Assembly (NCBI GenBank): GCA_025359105.1
Contig: JANYHK010000022.1
Location: 39,483-103,482 of the forward strand
Direction of reading: 5' to 3'
DNA: 64,000 bases
DNA from: Myxococcales bacterium
GTDB lineage: Bacteria > Myxococcota_A > Polyangia > Polyangiales > Polyangiaceae
Below the pieces are notes generated by a model, which was not told the DNA's origin, ran no database searches, and saw nothing but the letters and a program-made list of their open reading frames with translations. The number at the start of each line of letters is the position of its first letter. Position 1 is the first letter of the stretch. This document shows, one piece after another, positions 8,301 through 15,969 of the stretch. The position numbers and the translations under genes are program-made.

Positions 8301-11012
8301 CACGTCCTGCGAGATGCACGACGAGAGGTCGAAGAGCATGAACTCGAGGAGCTTCTCTTGCGGCGTCATCGGCGTGTTGCCGTTGCACTCCGCGGGGAAG
8401 ACCATGTTCGTGCTGCCGTTCGAGTTCTCGACGTGGAAGTCGCTGTACACGACGCGACCGCACTGGTCCGCCGGCAAGGCGCCGACGGGGGTGTTGAACG
8501 TGTAGTGCAGCGGAATCTGCGCGAGAGGGCCGCCGTCGACGCCGTTGCCGAGGTTGTCCGGCGGGTTCTTCGAGAACATCCACTGCTGCGATGGCGCCAC
8601 GACCGAGGCGAAGTCGTTTCGCACGACGTTGACCGGGATCTGCCCGAGCGTCCCGCCGGTGACGTTCCTGAGCCACTGGGCCAGCGCCAATCCCTTGGGG
8701 AAAGACTGGTCGATGAAGCCCGTGAACTGCGGGTTGTACGAGTGCTGGTCCGCCGTCCACACCGCCGTCGAGTTGAACGGGGCGGCGTTGTAGAGCCAGA
8801 CGTAGCTGAAGTGGGTGGTGAAGATACGGCCACCCGCGGTCGTGTAGTTGATTACGTTGGTCTTGTTCGCGGCCGACTCGTCCCGGCGACCGCCGATGCA
8901 CGGGAACAGGACGATGTCGTAGGAGGCCAACGTCGCGGGGTTGCCCACGAGTGCGGGCTCCTGCGGCGTCGTGTTGTCGATGATGGCGCCGCCGGCCGGG
9001 CCCGGGCTGCCCGGGTTGCTCGGGTTGGCCTGGAACATATGGATGCGGCCCGCCGACTGGGGGATGCCGGAGCCGTTGATCGCCGGGTTCACGAACTCGG
9101 CGTCGTCGACGCCCATCTTGCGGAGGACGCACTCGAGCGTGTCGACCGCGCCCGTGTCGATCGCGAAGCGCGGGATGTTGCCCTCGGCCCGGTTGCGCGG
9201 GAGGTGGGTCTGCGCCGCGGTGAGGGCGTTGTCCTGGCACGCGGTGACCGGCACGTTGATCACGCGACGCCACTTGCCGAGCTGGATGACGACCGGCACG
9301 TTGGCGCCGACCGGCGGGTTCACGAGCTTGAACTTGCCGTCGATGCCGGTGATGGCGCTGACGATCGACGATTGCGGCGTCGCGCACTTGTCGCAGGTCG
9401 CGCCCGTCGTGATGGGCTGGACCGGTCCACTCGGGACGTAGACGTAGGCGTTGTAGATGGGATCGGGCGTTCCGAAAGTCCCATTGGTGCCGGCGAGCAC
9501 GGTGCCGCTGATCGACGTGATGCCGCCGCCGTCGCACGTGACGAAGACGCCGGCGTCCGTGGCGACGGTGCCCGTGCCGCACTGGTTGGGCGTAGTGCCG
9601 CCGCAGATTTGCGGAGCCACGCACGTACCGCAGAGCGGGGTGAGCCCGCCGCAGCCGTCGCCGACCTGACCACAGTTGGCGCCTTGCTGAGCGCAGGTCT
9701 TGGGCGTGCACACGGCGCCGCCGTCCGCGCCGCCGAGACCGCACTGGCTGGGTCCGCCGCCGCCGCAGAACGCGGGGGCAACGCAGGTGCCGCAGTTGAT
9801 CGTGTTGCCGCAGCCGTCGCCCTGCGTGCCGCAGGTCGCCGTCCCGCACCCCTTGGGAACGCAGGTCGAGCCGCCGTCGACGCCGCCGAGGCCGCACGTG
9901 TTGGGAATCGGTCCGCCGCCGCAATACGCCGGCGCCGCGCAGGTGCCGCAGTTGATCGTGTTGCCGCAGCCGTCGCCCTGCGTACCGCAGGTCGCCGTCC
10001 CGCATCCCTTCGGAACGCACGGCGAGCCGCCGTCGGCGCCGCCCTGGCCGCACTGGTTCGTGCCGTTGCCGCCGCAGAAGGCCGGCGCGGTGCAGGTTCC
10101 GCAGTCCACGGTGCCGCCGCAGGTGTCGCCCTGGATGCCGCAGGTCGGAGCGCCCGGGAGCTGGGCGCACGTCTTCGGCACGCAGGTGGAGCCGCCGTCG
10201 GTTCCGCCCTGGCCGCACTTGTTGACGCCGCCGCCGCCGCAGAACGCGGGCGCCGTGCACGTGCCGCACTGAAGGGTGCCGCCGCAGCCGTCGCCTTGTT
10301 GTCCGCACGAGGCGCCGCTCGGTCCAATCTGACCGCACGTCTTGGGCGTGCACGGCGAGCCGCCGTCGGCGCCGCCCTGTCCGCAGACGTTCGTGCCGCC
10401 GCCGCCGCAGTAGGCCGGCGCGGTGCAGGTGCCGCAGTTGATGACGTTGCCGCATCCGTCGCCCTGGACGCCGCACTTGGCGTTGAGGTCGGTGCACGAC
10501 TTGGGCGTGCAGTTCGAGCCGCCGTCGGGGCCACCCTGGCCGCACGTGTCGCTCCCGCCGCCGCCGCAGTAGGCCGGCGCGGTGCAACTCCCGCAGTCGA
10601 TGACGTTGCCGCAGCCGTCGCCTTGCTTGCCGCAGTGCGCGCCGATGTCGGCGCAGGACCTGGGCTGGCAGAGAGGGAGGCCGCCGTCGGTCAGACCGTT
10701 GCCGCATTTGCTCGAGCCGCCCCCGCCGCAGAATTGGCCGGAGGGACACGTGCCGCACTGGATGATGGCGCCGCACCCGTCGCCCTGCGGTCCGCAGTCG
10801 AAGCCGAGGTCTACGCAAGACTTGGGTGTGCATCCACCGAAGCCTCCGCTGTCGCCTCCGCCGAAGGAGCCCGTGTCGTTGCCACCGCCGGTGGCATCGA
10901 GACCGCTGTCTCCGTCGTTGAACTGCGCAGACGAGCCGCTATCGCCGCACGACGCAGCAATGACACCCGCCAAGACCACCGACAGCGCGACAAGCCAACG
11001 AGTCGTCTGCAT
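7119..11012 (-). CDS. Giant Cys-rich repeat lipoprotein (8+8 repeats around a core domain)
   Basis: A 1,297-residue secreted lipoprotein. The signal peptide (MQTTRWLVALSVVLAGVIAASC) ends in a lipobox; the ATG at 11012 is preferred over an in-frame ATG at 11066 because the signal starts there and AGAGG precedes it. After a Gly/Asp/Ser linker come eight repeats of ~52 residues (residues ~60-480), each C-x-P-K-x-C...CG-x-QGDGCG...CGTC-x-AP-x-xCGGGG...CG and mostly ended by DGGS. The core (~480-900) has the beta-sandwich and ThuA-like motifs of the 419-1756 lipoprotein (VLFPCIGG, GGRIFTTHFSYVW, CGRVVYSDFHVENS). Eight more repeats of ~48 residues (CGPAGDGCGG) complete the protein. The even cysteines suggest a disulfide-stabilised rod on the cell surface. 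Function unknown. Confidence 0.85.
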   Translation of the reverse strand: MQTTRWLVALSVVLAGVIAASCGDSGSSAQFNDGDSGLDATGGGNDTGSFGGGDSGGFGGCTPKSCVDLGFDCGPQGDGCGAIIQCGTCPSGQFCGGGGSSKCGNGLTDGGLPLCQPRSCADIGAHCGKQGDGCGNVIDCGSCTAPAYCGGGGSDTCGQGGPDGGSNCTPKSCTDLNAKCGVQGDGCGNVINCGTCTAPAYCGGGGTNVCGQGGADGGSPCTPKTCGQIGPSGASCGQQGDGCGGTLQCGTCTAPAFCGGGGVNKCGQGGTDGGSTCVPKTCAQLPGAPTCGIQGDTCGGTVDCGTCTAPAFCGGNGTNQCGQGGADGGSPCVPKGCGTATCGTQGDGCGNTINCGTCAAPAYCGGGPIPNTCGLGGVDGGSTCVPKGCGTATCGTQGDGCGNTINCGTCVAPAFCGGGGPSQCGLGGADGGAVCTPKTCAQQGANCGQVGDGCGGLTPLCGTCVAPQICGGTTPNQCGTGTVATDAGVFVTCDGGGITSISGTVLAGTNGTFGTPDPIYNAYVYVPSGPVQPITTGATCDKCATPQSSIVSAITGIDGKFKLVNPPVGANVPVVIQLGKWRRVINVPVTACQDNALTAAQTHLPRNRAEGNIPRFAIDTGAVDTLECVLRKMGVDDAEFVNPAINGSGIPQSAGRIHMFQANPSNPGSPGPAGGAIIDNTTPQEPALVGNPATLASYDIVLFPCIGGRRDESAANKTNVINYTTAGGRIFTTHFSYVWLYNAAPFNSTAVWTADQHSYNPQFTGFIDQSFPKGLALAQWLRNVTGGTLGQIPVNVVRNDFASVVAPSQQWMFSKNPPDNLGNGVDGGPLAQIPLHYTFNTPVGALPADQCGRVVYSDFHVENSNGSTNMVFPAECNGNTPMTPQEKLLEFMLFDLSSCISQDVPTCTPTTCAKLGATCGAQGDGCGGILQCGACAPPDTCGGGGTPNACGHVTCTPKTCGQLVPPVTCGPAGDGCGGLIASCGTCVGNQTCGGGGTPGQCGQPSCTKITCAAQGISCGPAGDGCGGVQQCGNCTTGTCGGGGVPGQCGTAGCTGKTCAQLTPPVTCGPAGDGCGGLLQCGACSGTNTCGGGGSPGTCGSGACTPITCAAQGIQCGPAGDGCGNLIQCGPCTPPQTCGGGGAGGVCGNPTCVPITCAAQNISCGPAGDGCGGQLDCGPCTPPQTCGGGGSPGVCGRAACTPRTCAQQNITCGPAGDGCGNLLQCGTCVAPDTCGGGGTSGQCGHPSCAPLTCASQGISCGPAGDGCGGQLDCGTCVAPQTCGGGGVAGVCGGTGPVK
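9580..10850 (-). repeat. N-terminal array of eight Cys-rich repeats
   Basis: Eight coding repeats of ~150-165 bp encode the QGDGCGN-type units. Units six and seven (about 9835-10040) are almost identical at DNA level and lack the usual residues between CxPKxC and the next Cys. Confidence 0.85.
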
Positions 11013-11351
11013 ACAAAGACCTCTCAGGATATTCACGCTACAGAGTTTGGCGATAGGCGCAAGCAATCGTCGCGGTAAGAAGTTCGTGAAGTCGCAGGGT
11101 GCGCGCGGGCAAGCTGGTGGAGCGCGTGGGGGGCGCGGGTAGTAGTGCGCGCGGGTAGTAGGCGGGCGGGCGGGTAGTAGGCGGGCGGGCGGGAGGCGAT
11201 GCGTCGCGGGTAGTAGGTGGGCGGGCGGGTGGCGATGCGTCGCGGGGGGCTTGCGCGCGAGGCCCCGCGCTTGGTTCGATGGCCGGCGTCCGGCGGTTCC
11301 GTCACCGGATGGGGAAGGCGCGCGTGAAGAAGTGCCGAGCGGTACGGACGC
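11013..11351. other. Non-coding stretch with G-rich tandem repeats
   Basis: No convincing gene. The 339 bp between the Mur-ligase-like stop and the Cys-rich lipoprotein start carry four copies of GGGTAGTAG (11137, 11153, 11172, 11208) interleaved with GCGGGCGGGC runs, and a ~30-bp segment with GGCGATGCGTCGC present twice. The Shine-Dalgarno sequence AGAGG for the lipoprotein lies at its left end. Confidence 0.7.
11137..11250 (+). repeat. GGGTAGTAG / GCGGGCGGGC tandem repeat, G-quadruplex-prone
   Basis: Four GGGTAGTAG units are separated by G-tract blocks. Runs of GGG split by single C residues on the + strand meet the usual form of a quadruplex-forming sequence apart from one 8-nt loop. The run lies just downstream of the cyanophycin synthetase unit, whose transcript would be C-rich here. 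Confidence 0.7.
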
Positions 11352-13058
11352 TCAACCTGGTCGCGTAAGGAGGGACTGCACCTCCTCGTGATCAAGGTGC
11401 ACGAGAAGTGCGACGACGTCGCCGGGGCGGCCTTCGGCGAGCGCTTCGGTGAGCGCCTCGACCTCGGACGTACGCGTGCGAACCGAAGCTGGAGGAAGGC
11501 CGAGCTCTCGAAAAAACGCGTGAAAAAGGCCAGCGACCTCTCCGGGCTGGCGGCCGCGCATGTAGCCGCTGAGCTCACGGACGAAGACGGTGTCGGGACG
11601 CGCATCCTTCACGGCCCGCGCGATGTCCTCGATCTCGCGGTTGCTCCGGTCGCCCGCGCTCCCGGTGATCACGGCGAGGCGACCGCCGGAGCGGGCGCGC
11701 AGATCGGAGACGAGGTGAAGAGCGGCGCGCACGGCCTCGGGGTTGTGCCCGAAGTCGAGGAACACCTTCACTCCGCCACGGTCGACGAGCTCGCCGCGGC
11801 CGGGGTTGTCCTTCGCGCCGAAGCCGGTGATCGCGCGGACGATGGCGTCGTCGGGCAGCCCCATCGCGCGCGCCAGTCCGACGACGCCGAGGACGTTCTC
11901 CACGTTGTACCGAGCGACGCCGCCGAAGCCGAGCGGCGCGTCGACGACCTTCGCGAGGACCTTCGCGCGCTCGCCTTCTCGGACCACGATGTCGCCCCCG
12001 TCGGCGAGGACGACTGCGTCTCCACGCGCGAGCCGCTCGCGCACGACCTCGCGCGCGGCGGGCTCGGCGGTCTCCATGTCGCAGAAGAAGACGACGCGCG
12101 CCTCGAGCGAGGCCGCCAACGTGACGAGGTTGGGATCGCGCGCGTTCAAGACCACCGTGCCCGTCTTGGGCACGATCCGCGCGATCTGGCCCTTCACCTG
12201 CGTCATCGACGCGAGATCGTCGATGCCGTAGAGGCCGAGGTGATCGTCGGAGACGTTGGTGATGAGCGCCGCGTCGCACGACGCAACGGCGAGCCCGCGC
12301 CTGAGGATGCCGCCGCGCGCGGTTTCGAGCACGGCGAAGTCGATGTCGTCGCGACGCAGCACCGCGCGCGCCGCGGCCGGGCCCGTCCAGTCGCCCGTCT
12401 CGATCGTCGCCCCGTTTACGGCGATGCCGCTCGTCGACGACATGCCGACCGACCGGCCCGCCTCCAAAGCGACGCGCGCCATGAGGCGCGCCGACGTCGT
12501 CTTCCCGTTGGTGCCGGTGACGAGCACGACGGGGATGGCTGCGAGCTCGCCCCACGGGACGGCGGCGGCGTCCGGCGCCTCGTAGCGCCCGAACGTGAAC
12601 GAGCGCTTGCCCGCGCCGACCGTCACCTCGGTGTCGTCCCACAAGAACGGGAGGCCGCGGCGGCCGGCCTCCGCCTCGATCGCGCGCAGGTTGGGGCTAC
12701 GGTCCCTGACGAGGATCGCCGCGATCTCGGCGCACTTCGGCTCCAGCGGCAGCGGCGGCTCGCCGGACAGCGCGCGGCTCGCGGACATCCCCGCCCACTC
12801 GCTCGCCTCGGCGCACGCGAGCATCTCGTCGAGCGGCGCGGCGAAGCCGATCACCGCGCCCCCCTTGTGCGCCCGTGCGACGTGAGCGACCTCCGGCGTC
12901 ATCCCCAGCGCCGTGCGCATGCGCGCGAGCTCGCGCAGGTACGCGGCCTCTGCGGTCTCCAGGGTCTCGTCGGCGTCGAGGTCGATCTCGGCGATGACGA
13001 GCGGCGTGCGCGCGAAGAGGTTTGGCCCGGTGAGCCTGCGTGCGTCGACGAGGAGCAG
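11352..13058 (-). CDS. Mur-ligase-family protein paired with cyanophycin synthetase
   Basis: A 568-residue Mur-ligase-family protein lacking the ATP-grasp domain of CphA. The ATP P-loop VTGTNGKTTSARL lies at ~200, and the Mur motifs LETARGGILRRG, TNVSDDHLG and DFGHNPEAVRAAL follow, as in the C-terminal half of cyanophycin synthetase. Its N-terminus should include LLLVDARRLTGPNL, a conserved opening I associate with this family. Reaching it requires a CTG codon at 13058, since no ATG, GTG or TTG occurs in frame before ATG 12920. GGAGG lies 6 nt before that CTG, and the CphA stop is 1 nt upstream, so translational coupling is likely. A conservative annotation would start at 12920. Inferred to act with CphA on a related amide-bond ligation; the substrate is unknown. 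Confidence 0.8.
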   Translation of the reverse strand: MLLVDARRLTGPNLFARTPLVIAEIDLDADETLETAEAAYLRELARMRTALGMTPEVAHVARAHKGGAVIGFAAPLDEMLACAEASEWAGMSASRALSGEPPLPLEPKCAEIAAILVRDRSPNLRAIEAEAGRRGLPFLWDDTEVTVGAGKRSFTFGRYEAPDAAAVPWGELAAIPVVLVTGTNGKTTSARLMARVALEAGRSVGMSSTSGIAVNGATIETGDWTGPAAARAVLRRDDIDFAVLETARGGILRRGLAVASCDAALITNVSDDHLGLYGIDDLASMTQVKGQIARIVPKTGTVVLNARDPNLVTLAASLEARVVFFCDMETAEPAAREVVRERLARGDAVVLADGGDIVVREGERAKVLAKVVDAPLGFGGVARYNVENVLGVVGLARAMGLPDDAIVRAITGFGAKDNPGRGELVDRGGVKVFLDFGHNPEAVRAALHLVSDLRARSGGRLAVITGSAGDRSNREIEDIARAVKDARPDTVFVRELSGYMRGRQPGEVAGLFHAFFRELGLPPASVRTRTSEVEALTEALAEGRPGDVVALLVHLDHEEVQSLLTRPG

Positions 13059-13059
13059 C

Positions 13060-15879
13060 TCAGTCCTCCGTCTCGCGCGCCAGCCGAACGCCGCGCTCGT
13101 CCTCGATCACGGTGGCGCCGCCGAGGAGCATGTCACTGGGGACCTCGCTGCCGCGGGGGATCGAGACCGGCGCGACCTCGAGCGGCGCGGCCGGCGGCTG
13201 CGACTTGACGTCGTCTCCTTCGGGCTTGAAGTAGATGATCTGCTTCCAGCTGCGCGACACCTTGTCGGCGAACGCGAGGAGCAAGTCGCCGCGCTTGCAG
13301 AACTTGAGCGCCGCGTCGAAGGCCTGTTGCTCGTCGGGGATGACCTGGATGCGCTCCTTCGGGAAGCCGCTGGCGATGAGCTCCGCCTCCATCATCCGCG
13401 GAACGTCCTCGGCGCCGCGGCCGCGCAGATCGTCGTCGCGACGGAGGATGATGTGATCGAACGCTTTGCCGGCGATGCGCGCCATCGCGCGGATGTCCTC
13501 GTCGCGGCGGTCGCCGGGACCCGCGAGGAGGCACACGCGGCGGCCACTGCACTCCATCCGCGTGGTCATGTCGGCCATCGCCTGGATGGCGGCCGGGTTG
13601 TGGCCGTAGTCCAGGATCACCTTGAACGGCAGCTTGTCGAAGACGTTCGTACGACCCGGCACCTGGAAGTACGTCGTGTCGAAGGTGCGGAGGCCCTGGC
13701 GGATGTTCTCCACCTTGACGCCCATGGCGTACGCCATCACCGCCGCGAACATGGCGTTCTGCACGTTGTGCATCGCCTTACCCTCGATCGTCGCGGGGAT
13801 GAGGTGCGTCCAGAGCAGCGCGAGGTGCGCGCCCTTGTCGTAGAGCGTGATCATGTGGCCGTTGATGCCCTCTTCGAGGACGGCGGCGAGTCCGCCCGCG
13901 CGCAGATGCTTGCGTACGAGCTCGTGGCGCGGGTTCATCGTCACGTACGCGATCCGCGCAGCCTTGGTGTGATCGCCCATGCGCAGGCAGTTGATGTCGT
14001 CGGCGTTCAGGACGGCGCAATCGCGCGCGACCTCGACCACGATGCGCTTCACCTCGGCGAGCTGCTCGAGGGTGTCGACCCCTTTGATGCCCAGGTGGTC
14101 GGCGCTGACGTTGAGCACCGCGCCGACGTTGCAGTTGCGGTAGCCCATGCCGGCGCGGAGGAGGCCCCCGCGCGCGGTCTCGAGGACGGCGAGGTCCACG
14201 TCGGGATCACGCAGGACCATCTGGGCCGACTGCGGTCCGGTCATGTCGCCGGTCACCGTGCGCTCGCCGTCGATGTACAGGCCGTCGGTCGTGGACAGGC
14301 CGACGGTGAAGCCGTTCATCTTCTGGATGTGCGCCAGCATGCGCGCGGTCGTCGTCTTGCCGTTGGTGCCGGTGACGGCGGCGATGGGGATGCGCGCCGG
14401 CGTCCCCGGCGGGAAGAGCATGTCGATCACCGGACCGGCGACGTCACGCGGCTTTCCCTCGGTCGGCGCGACGTGCATCCGGAAGCCGGGCGCCGCGTTG
14501 ACCTCGCAGATGCCCCCGCCGACCTCGCGGTAGCTCTGCGCGATGTCGGACGTGATGAAGTCGACGCCGCACACGTCGAGGCCGATCGCCTTGGCCGCGC
14601 GGACGGCCATGTCGCGGTTGTCGGGGTGCACGACGTCGGTGAGATCGATCGCGGTTCCGCCGGTGGAGAGGTTGCCGGTGCCGCGCAGGAAGAAGATCTC
14701 GCCCGGCGGCAGCACGGTGTCCTTGGTGGCGTTCTTCTTCGCCATCAGGCGCTCGGCCTGCTCGTCGAGCTCGAGACGTGTCAGCACCTTCTCGTGGCCG
14801 ATGCCGCGCCGGGGGTCGGCGTTCACGAGGTCGATGAGCTGCGCGATCGTGTGCTCGCCGTCGCCCACGACGTGGCCGGGGACGCGCTTGGCGACGGCGA
14901 TCAGCTCGCCGCCGATGACGAGCATGCGGTGGTCGAAGCCGTTCAGGAAGTTCTCGACGACGACGCTTCGCGCGTGCTCGCGTGCCTTGGCGAAGGCGAG
15001 GCGCACCTCCTCCTCGCTTTTCAGATCGAGCGAGACGCCGCGCCCGTGGTTCGCGTCGAGCGGCTTCACGACGACCGGAAAGCCGAGGCGCGACGCGGCG
15101 CTCATGGCGCTCTCGACGGTGCGCACGACGCGCTGGCGCGGCACCGGGAGGCCGAGGTCCCCCAGGATCTTGTTGGTCTCCTCCTTGTCGGACGCGATCT
15201 CGACGGCGATGTGGCGCGTCTCGGAGGTGACGGTCGCCTGGATGCGCTTCTGGTATTTCCCCTGCCCGAACTGGATGAGGCTGTAATCGTTGAGGCGCAT
15301 CCACGGGATGTCGCGCGACTCGGCGGCGCGCACGAGCGAGCCGGTGCTCGGCCCGAGCTGCCGGCGCTGGGCGAAATCGATGAGGTCGTGGAGCTCCTTC
15401 TTGAAGTCGAAAGGGCCTGTCGCCTCGTCGTCGGAGTCGTCCTGCTTCCTCGACCGCAGATCGGTGGGGAGGAGATCCTGGAGAAGGCGCATCGCGAGGT
15501 CCCCCGCCGCCTCCGCCACGCGCTCCTCCTCGTACTCGTAGACGACGTGGTAGAGGCCCTTGGAGCCCTCGCCGCGTGTCTTGCCGAAGACGACGCTCGC
15601 GCCGGTGAGCTGCTGCAGCTCGATCGCGACGTGCTCGAGGACGTGCCCGAGCCACGTCCCGCCGTCCTCGGTGAGGCGGCGGATGAAGCCGCCTTCGGTG
15701 CCGTGCGAGCACGTGTGGGCCTTGAGCGACGGCAGCGCGCCGAGCAGGCGATCGTTGAAGCCCGGGATCTTCGCGCTCGGCCACTCCTCGAGCGCGCCGA
15801 GATCGACGGTGAGGCGCATGACGGGGAAGTGGGCGTAGAGGCTGGGGCCGCGGTAGACGCGTCGCTCGAGGAGGTGCAT
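13060..15879 (-). CDS. cphA: Cyanophycin synthetase
   Basis: A 939-residue enzyme predicted to build cyanophycin (multi-L-arginyl-poly-L-aspartate) by ATP-dependent addition of Asp to the backbone and Arg to its side chains. The N-terminal domain (~1-160; MRLTVDLGALEEWPS, HVLEHVAIELQQLTG) is typical of CphA. An ATP-grasp domain at ~215-470 contains KPLDANHGRGVSLDL near 270 and GGICEVNAAPGFRMH near 465. A Mur-ligase-like domain follows with P-loop GTNGKTTTARM near 500, LETARGGLLRAGMG, NVSADHLG and DYGHNPAAIQAM. The size is close to the usual ~870-900 residues. The ATG at 15879 is preceded by AAGGCGGAG. It is coupled to the downstream Mur-ligase-like gene; degradation genes lie at 20.9-23 kb. 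Confidence 0.95.
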   Translation of the reverse strand: MHLLERRVYRGPSLYAHFPVMRLTVDLGALEEWPSAKIPGFNDRLLGALPSLKAHTCSHGTEGGFIRRLTEDGGTWLGHVLEHVAIELQQLTGASVVFGKTRGEGSKGLYHVVYEYEEERVAEAAGDLAMRLLQDLLPTDLRSRKQDDSDDEATGPFDFKKELHDLIDFAQRRQLGPSTGSLVRAAESRDIPWMRLNDYSLIQFGQGKYQKRIQATVTSETRHIAVEIASDKEETNKILGDLGLPVPRQRVVRTVESAMSAASRLGFPVVVKPLDANHGRGVSLDLKSEEEVRLAFAKAREHARSVVVENFLNGFDHRMLVIGGELIAVAKRVPGHVVGDGEHTIAQLIDLVNADPRRGIGHEKVLTRLELDEQAERLMAKKNATKDTVLPPGEIFFLRGTGNLSTGGTAIDLTDVVHPDNRDMAVRAAKAIGLDVCGVDFITSDIAQSYREVGGGICEVNAAPGFRMHVAPTEGKPRDVAGPVIDMLFPPGTPARIPIAAVTGTNGKTTTARMLAHIQKMNGFTVGLSTTDGLYIDGERTVTGDMTGPQSAQMVLRDPDVDLAVLETARGGLLRAGMGYRNCNVGAVLNVSADHLGIKGVDTLEQLAEVKRIVVEVARDCAVLNADDINCLRMGDHTKAARIAYVTMNPRHELVRKHLRAGGLAAVLEEGINGHMITLYDKGAHLALLWTHLIPATIEGKAMHNVQNAMFAAVMAYAMGVKVENIRQGLRTFDTTYFQVPGRTNVFDKLPFKVILDYGHNPAAIQAMADMTTRMECSGRRVCLLAGPGDRRDEDIRAMARIAGKAFDHIILRRDDDLRGRGAEDVPRMMEAELIASGFPKERIQVIPDEQQAFDAALKFCKRGDLLLAFADKVSRSWKQIIYFKPEGDDVKSQPPAAPLEVAPVSIPRGSEVPSDMLLGGATVIEDERGVRLARETED

Positions 15880-15957
15880 CGCTCCGCCTTTATATCAGCG
15901 GGCCGCGGGCGCGATTCAGGTCGTTTTGTTTCGACCAGGTTTCGGCTTCAGGTCACG

Positions 15958-15963
15958 TACCCT
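15958..15963 (+). promoter_or_regulatory. Candidate leaderless -10 (TACCCT)
   Basis: TACCCT ends 6 nt before the ATG at 15970, with no Shine-Dalgarno sequence. It lies in the divergent interval between this gene and cphA. Confidence 0.45.
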
Positions 15964-15969
15964 GCGCGG

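Noticed and set aside
7119..10850. Regular repeats that could suggest a CRISPR array
   Set aside because: The repeats are in frame, ~145-165 bp long with coding constraint and variable linkers, and no cas gene is near.
6609..11078. A 1,489-codon open frame on the + strand
   Set aside because: It is antisense to the Cys-rich lipoprotein and reads as Ala/Arg low complexity, the usual shadow of a GC-rich repeat gene. No start or domain supports it.
12913..15969. Long + strand open frame upstream of the DUF3089 hydrolase
   Set aside because: It runs antisense to cphA and has no domain; only the part from 15970 encodes a signal peptide and hydrolase.
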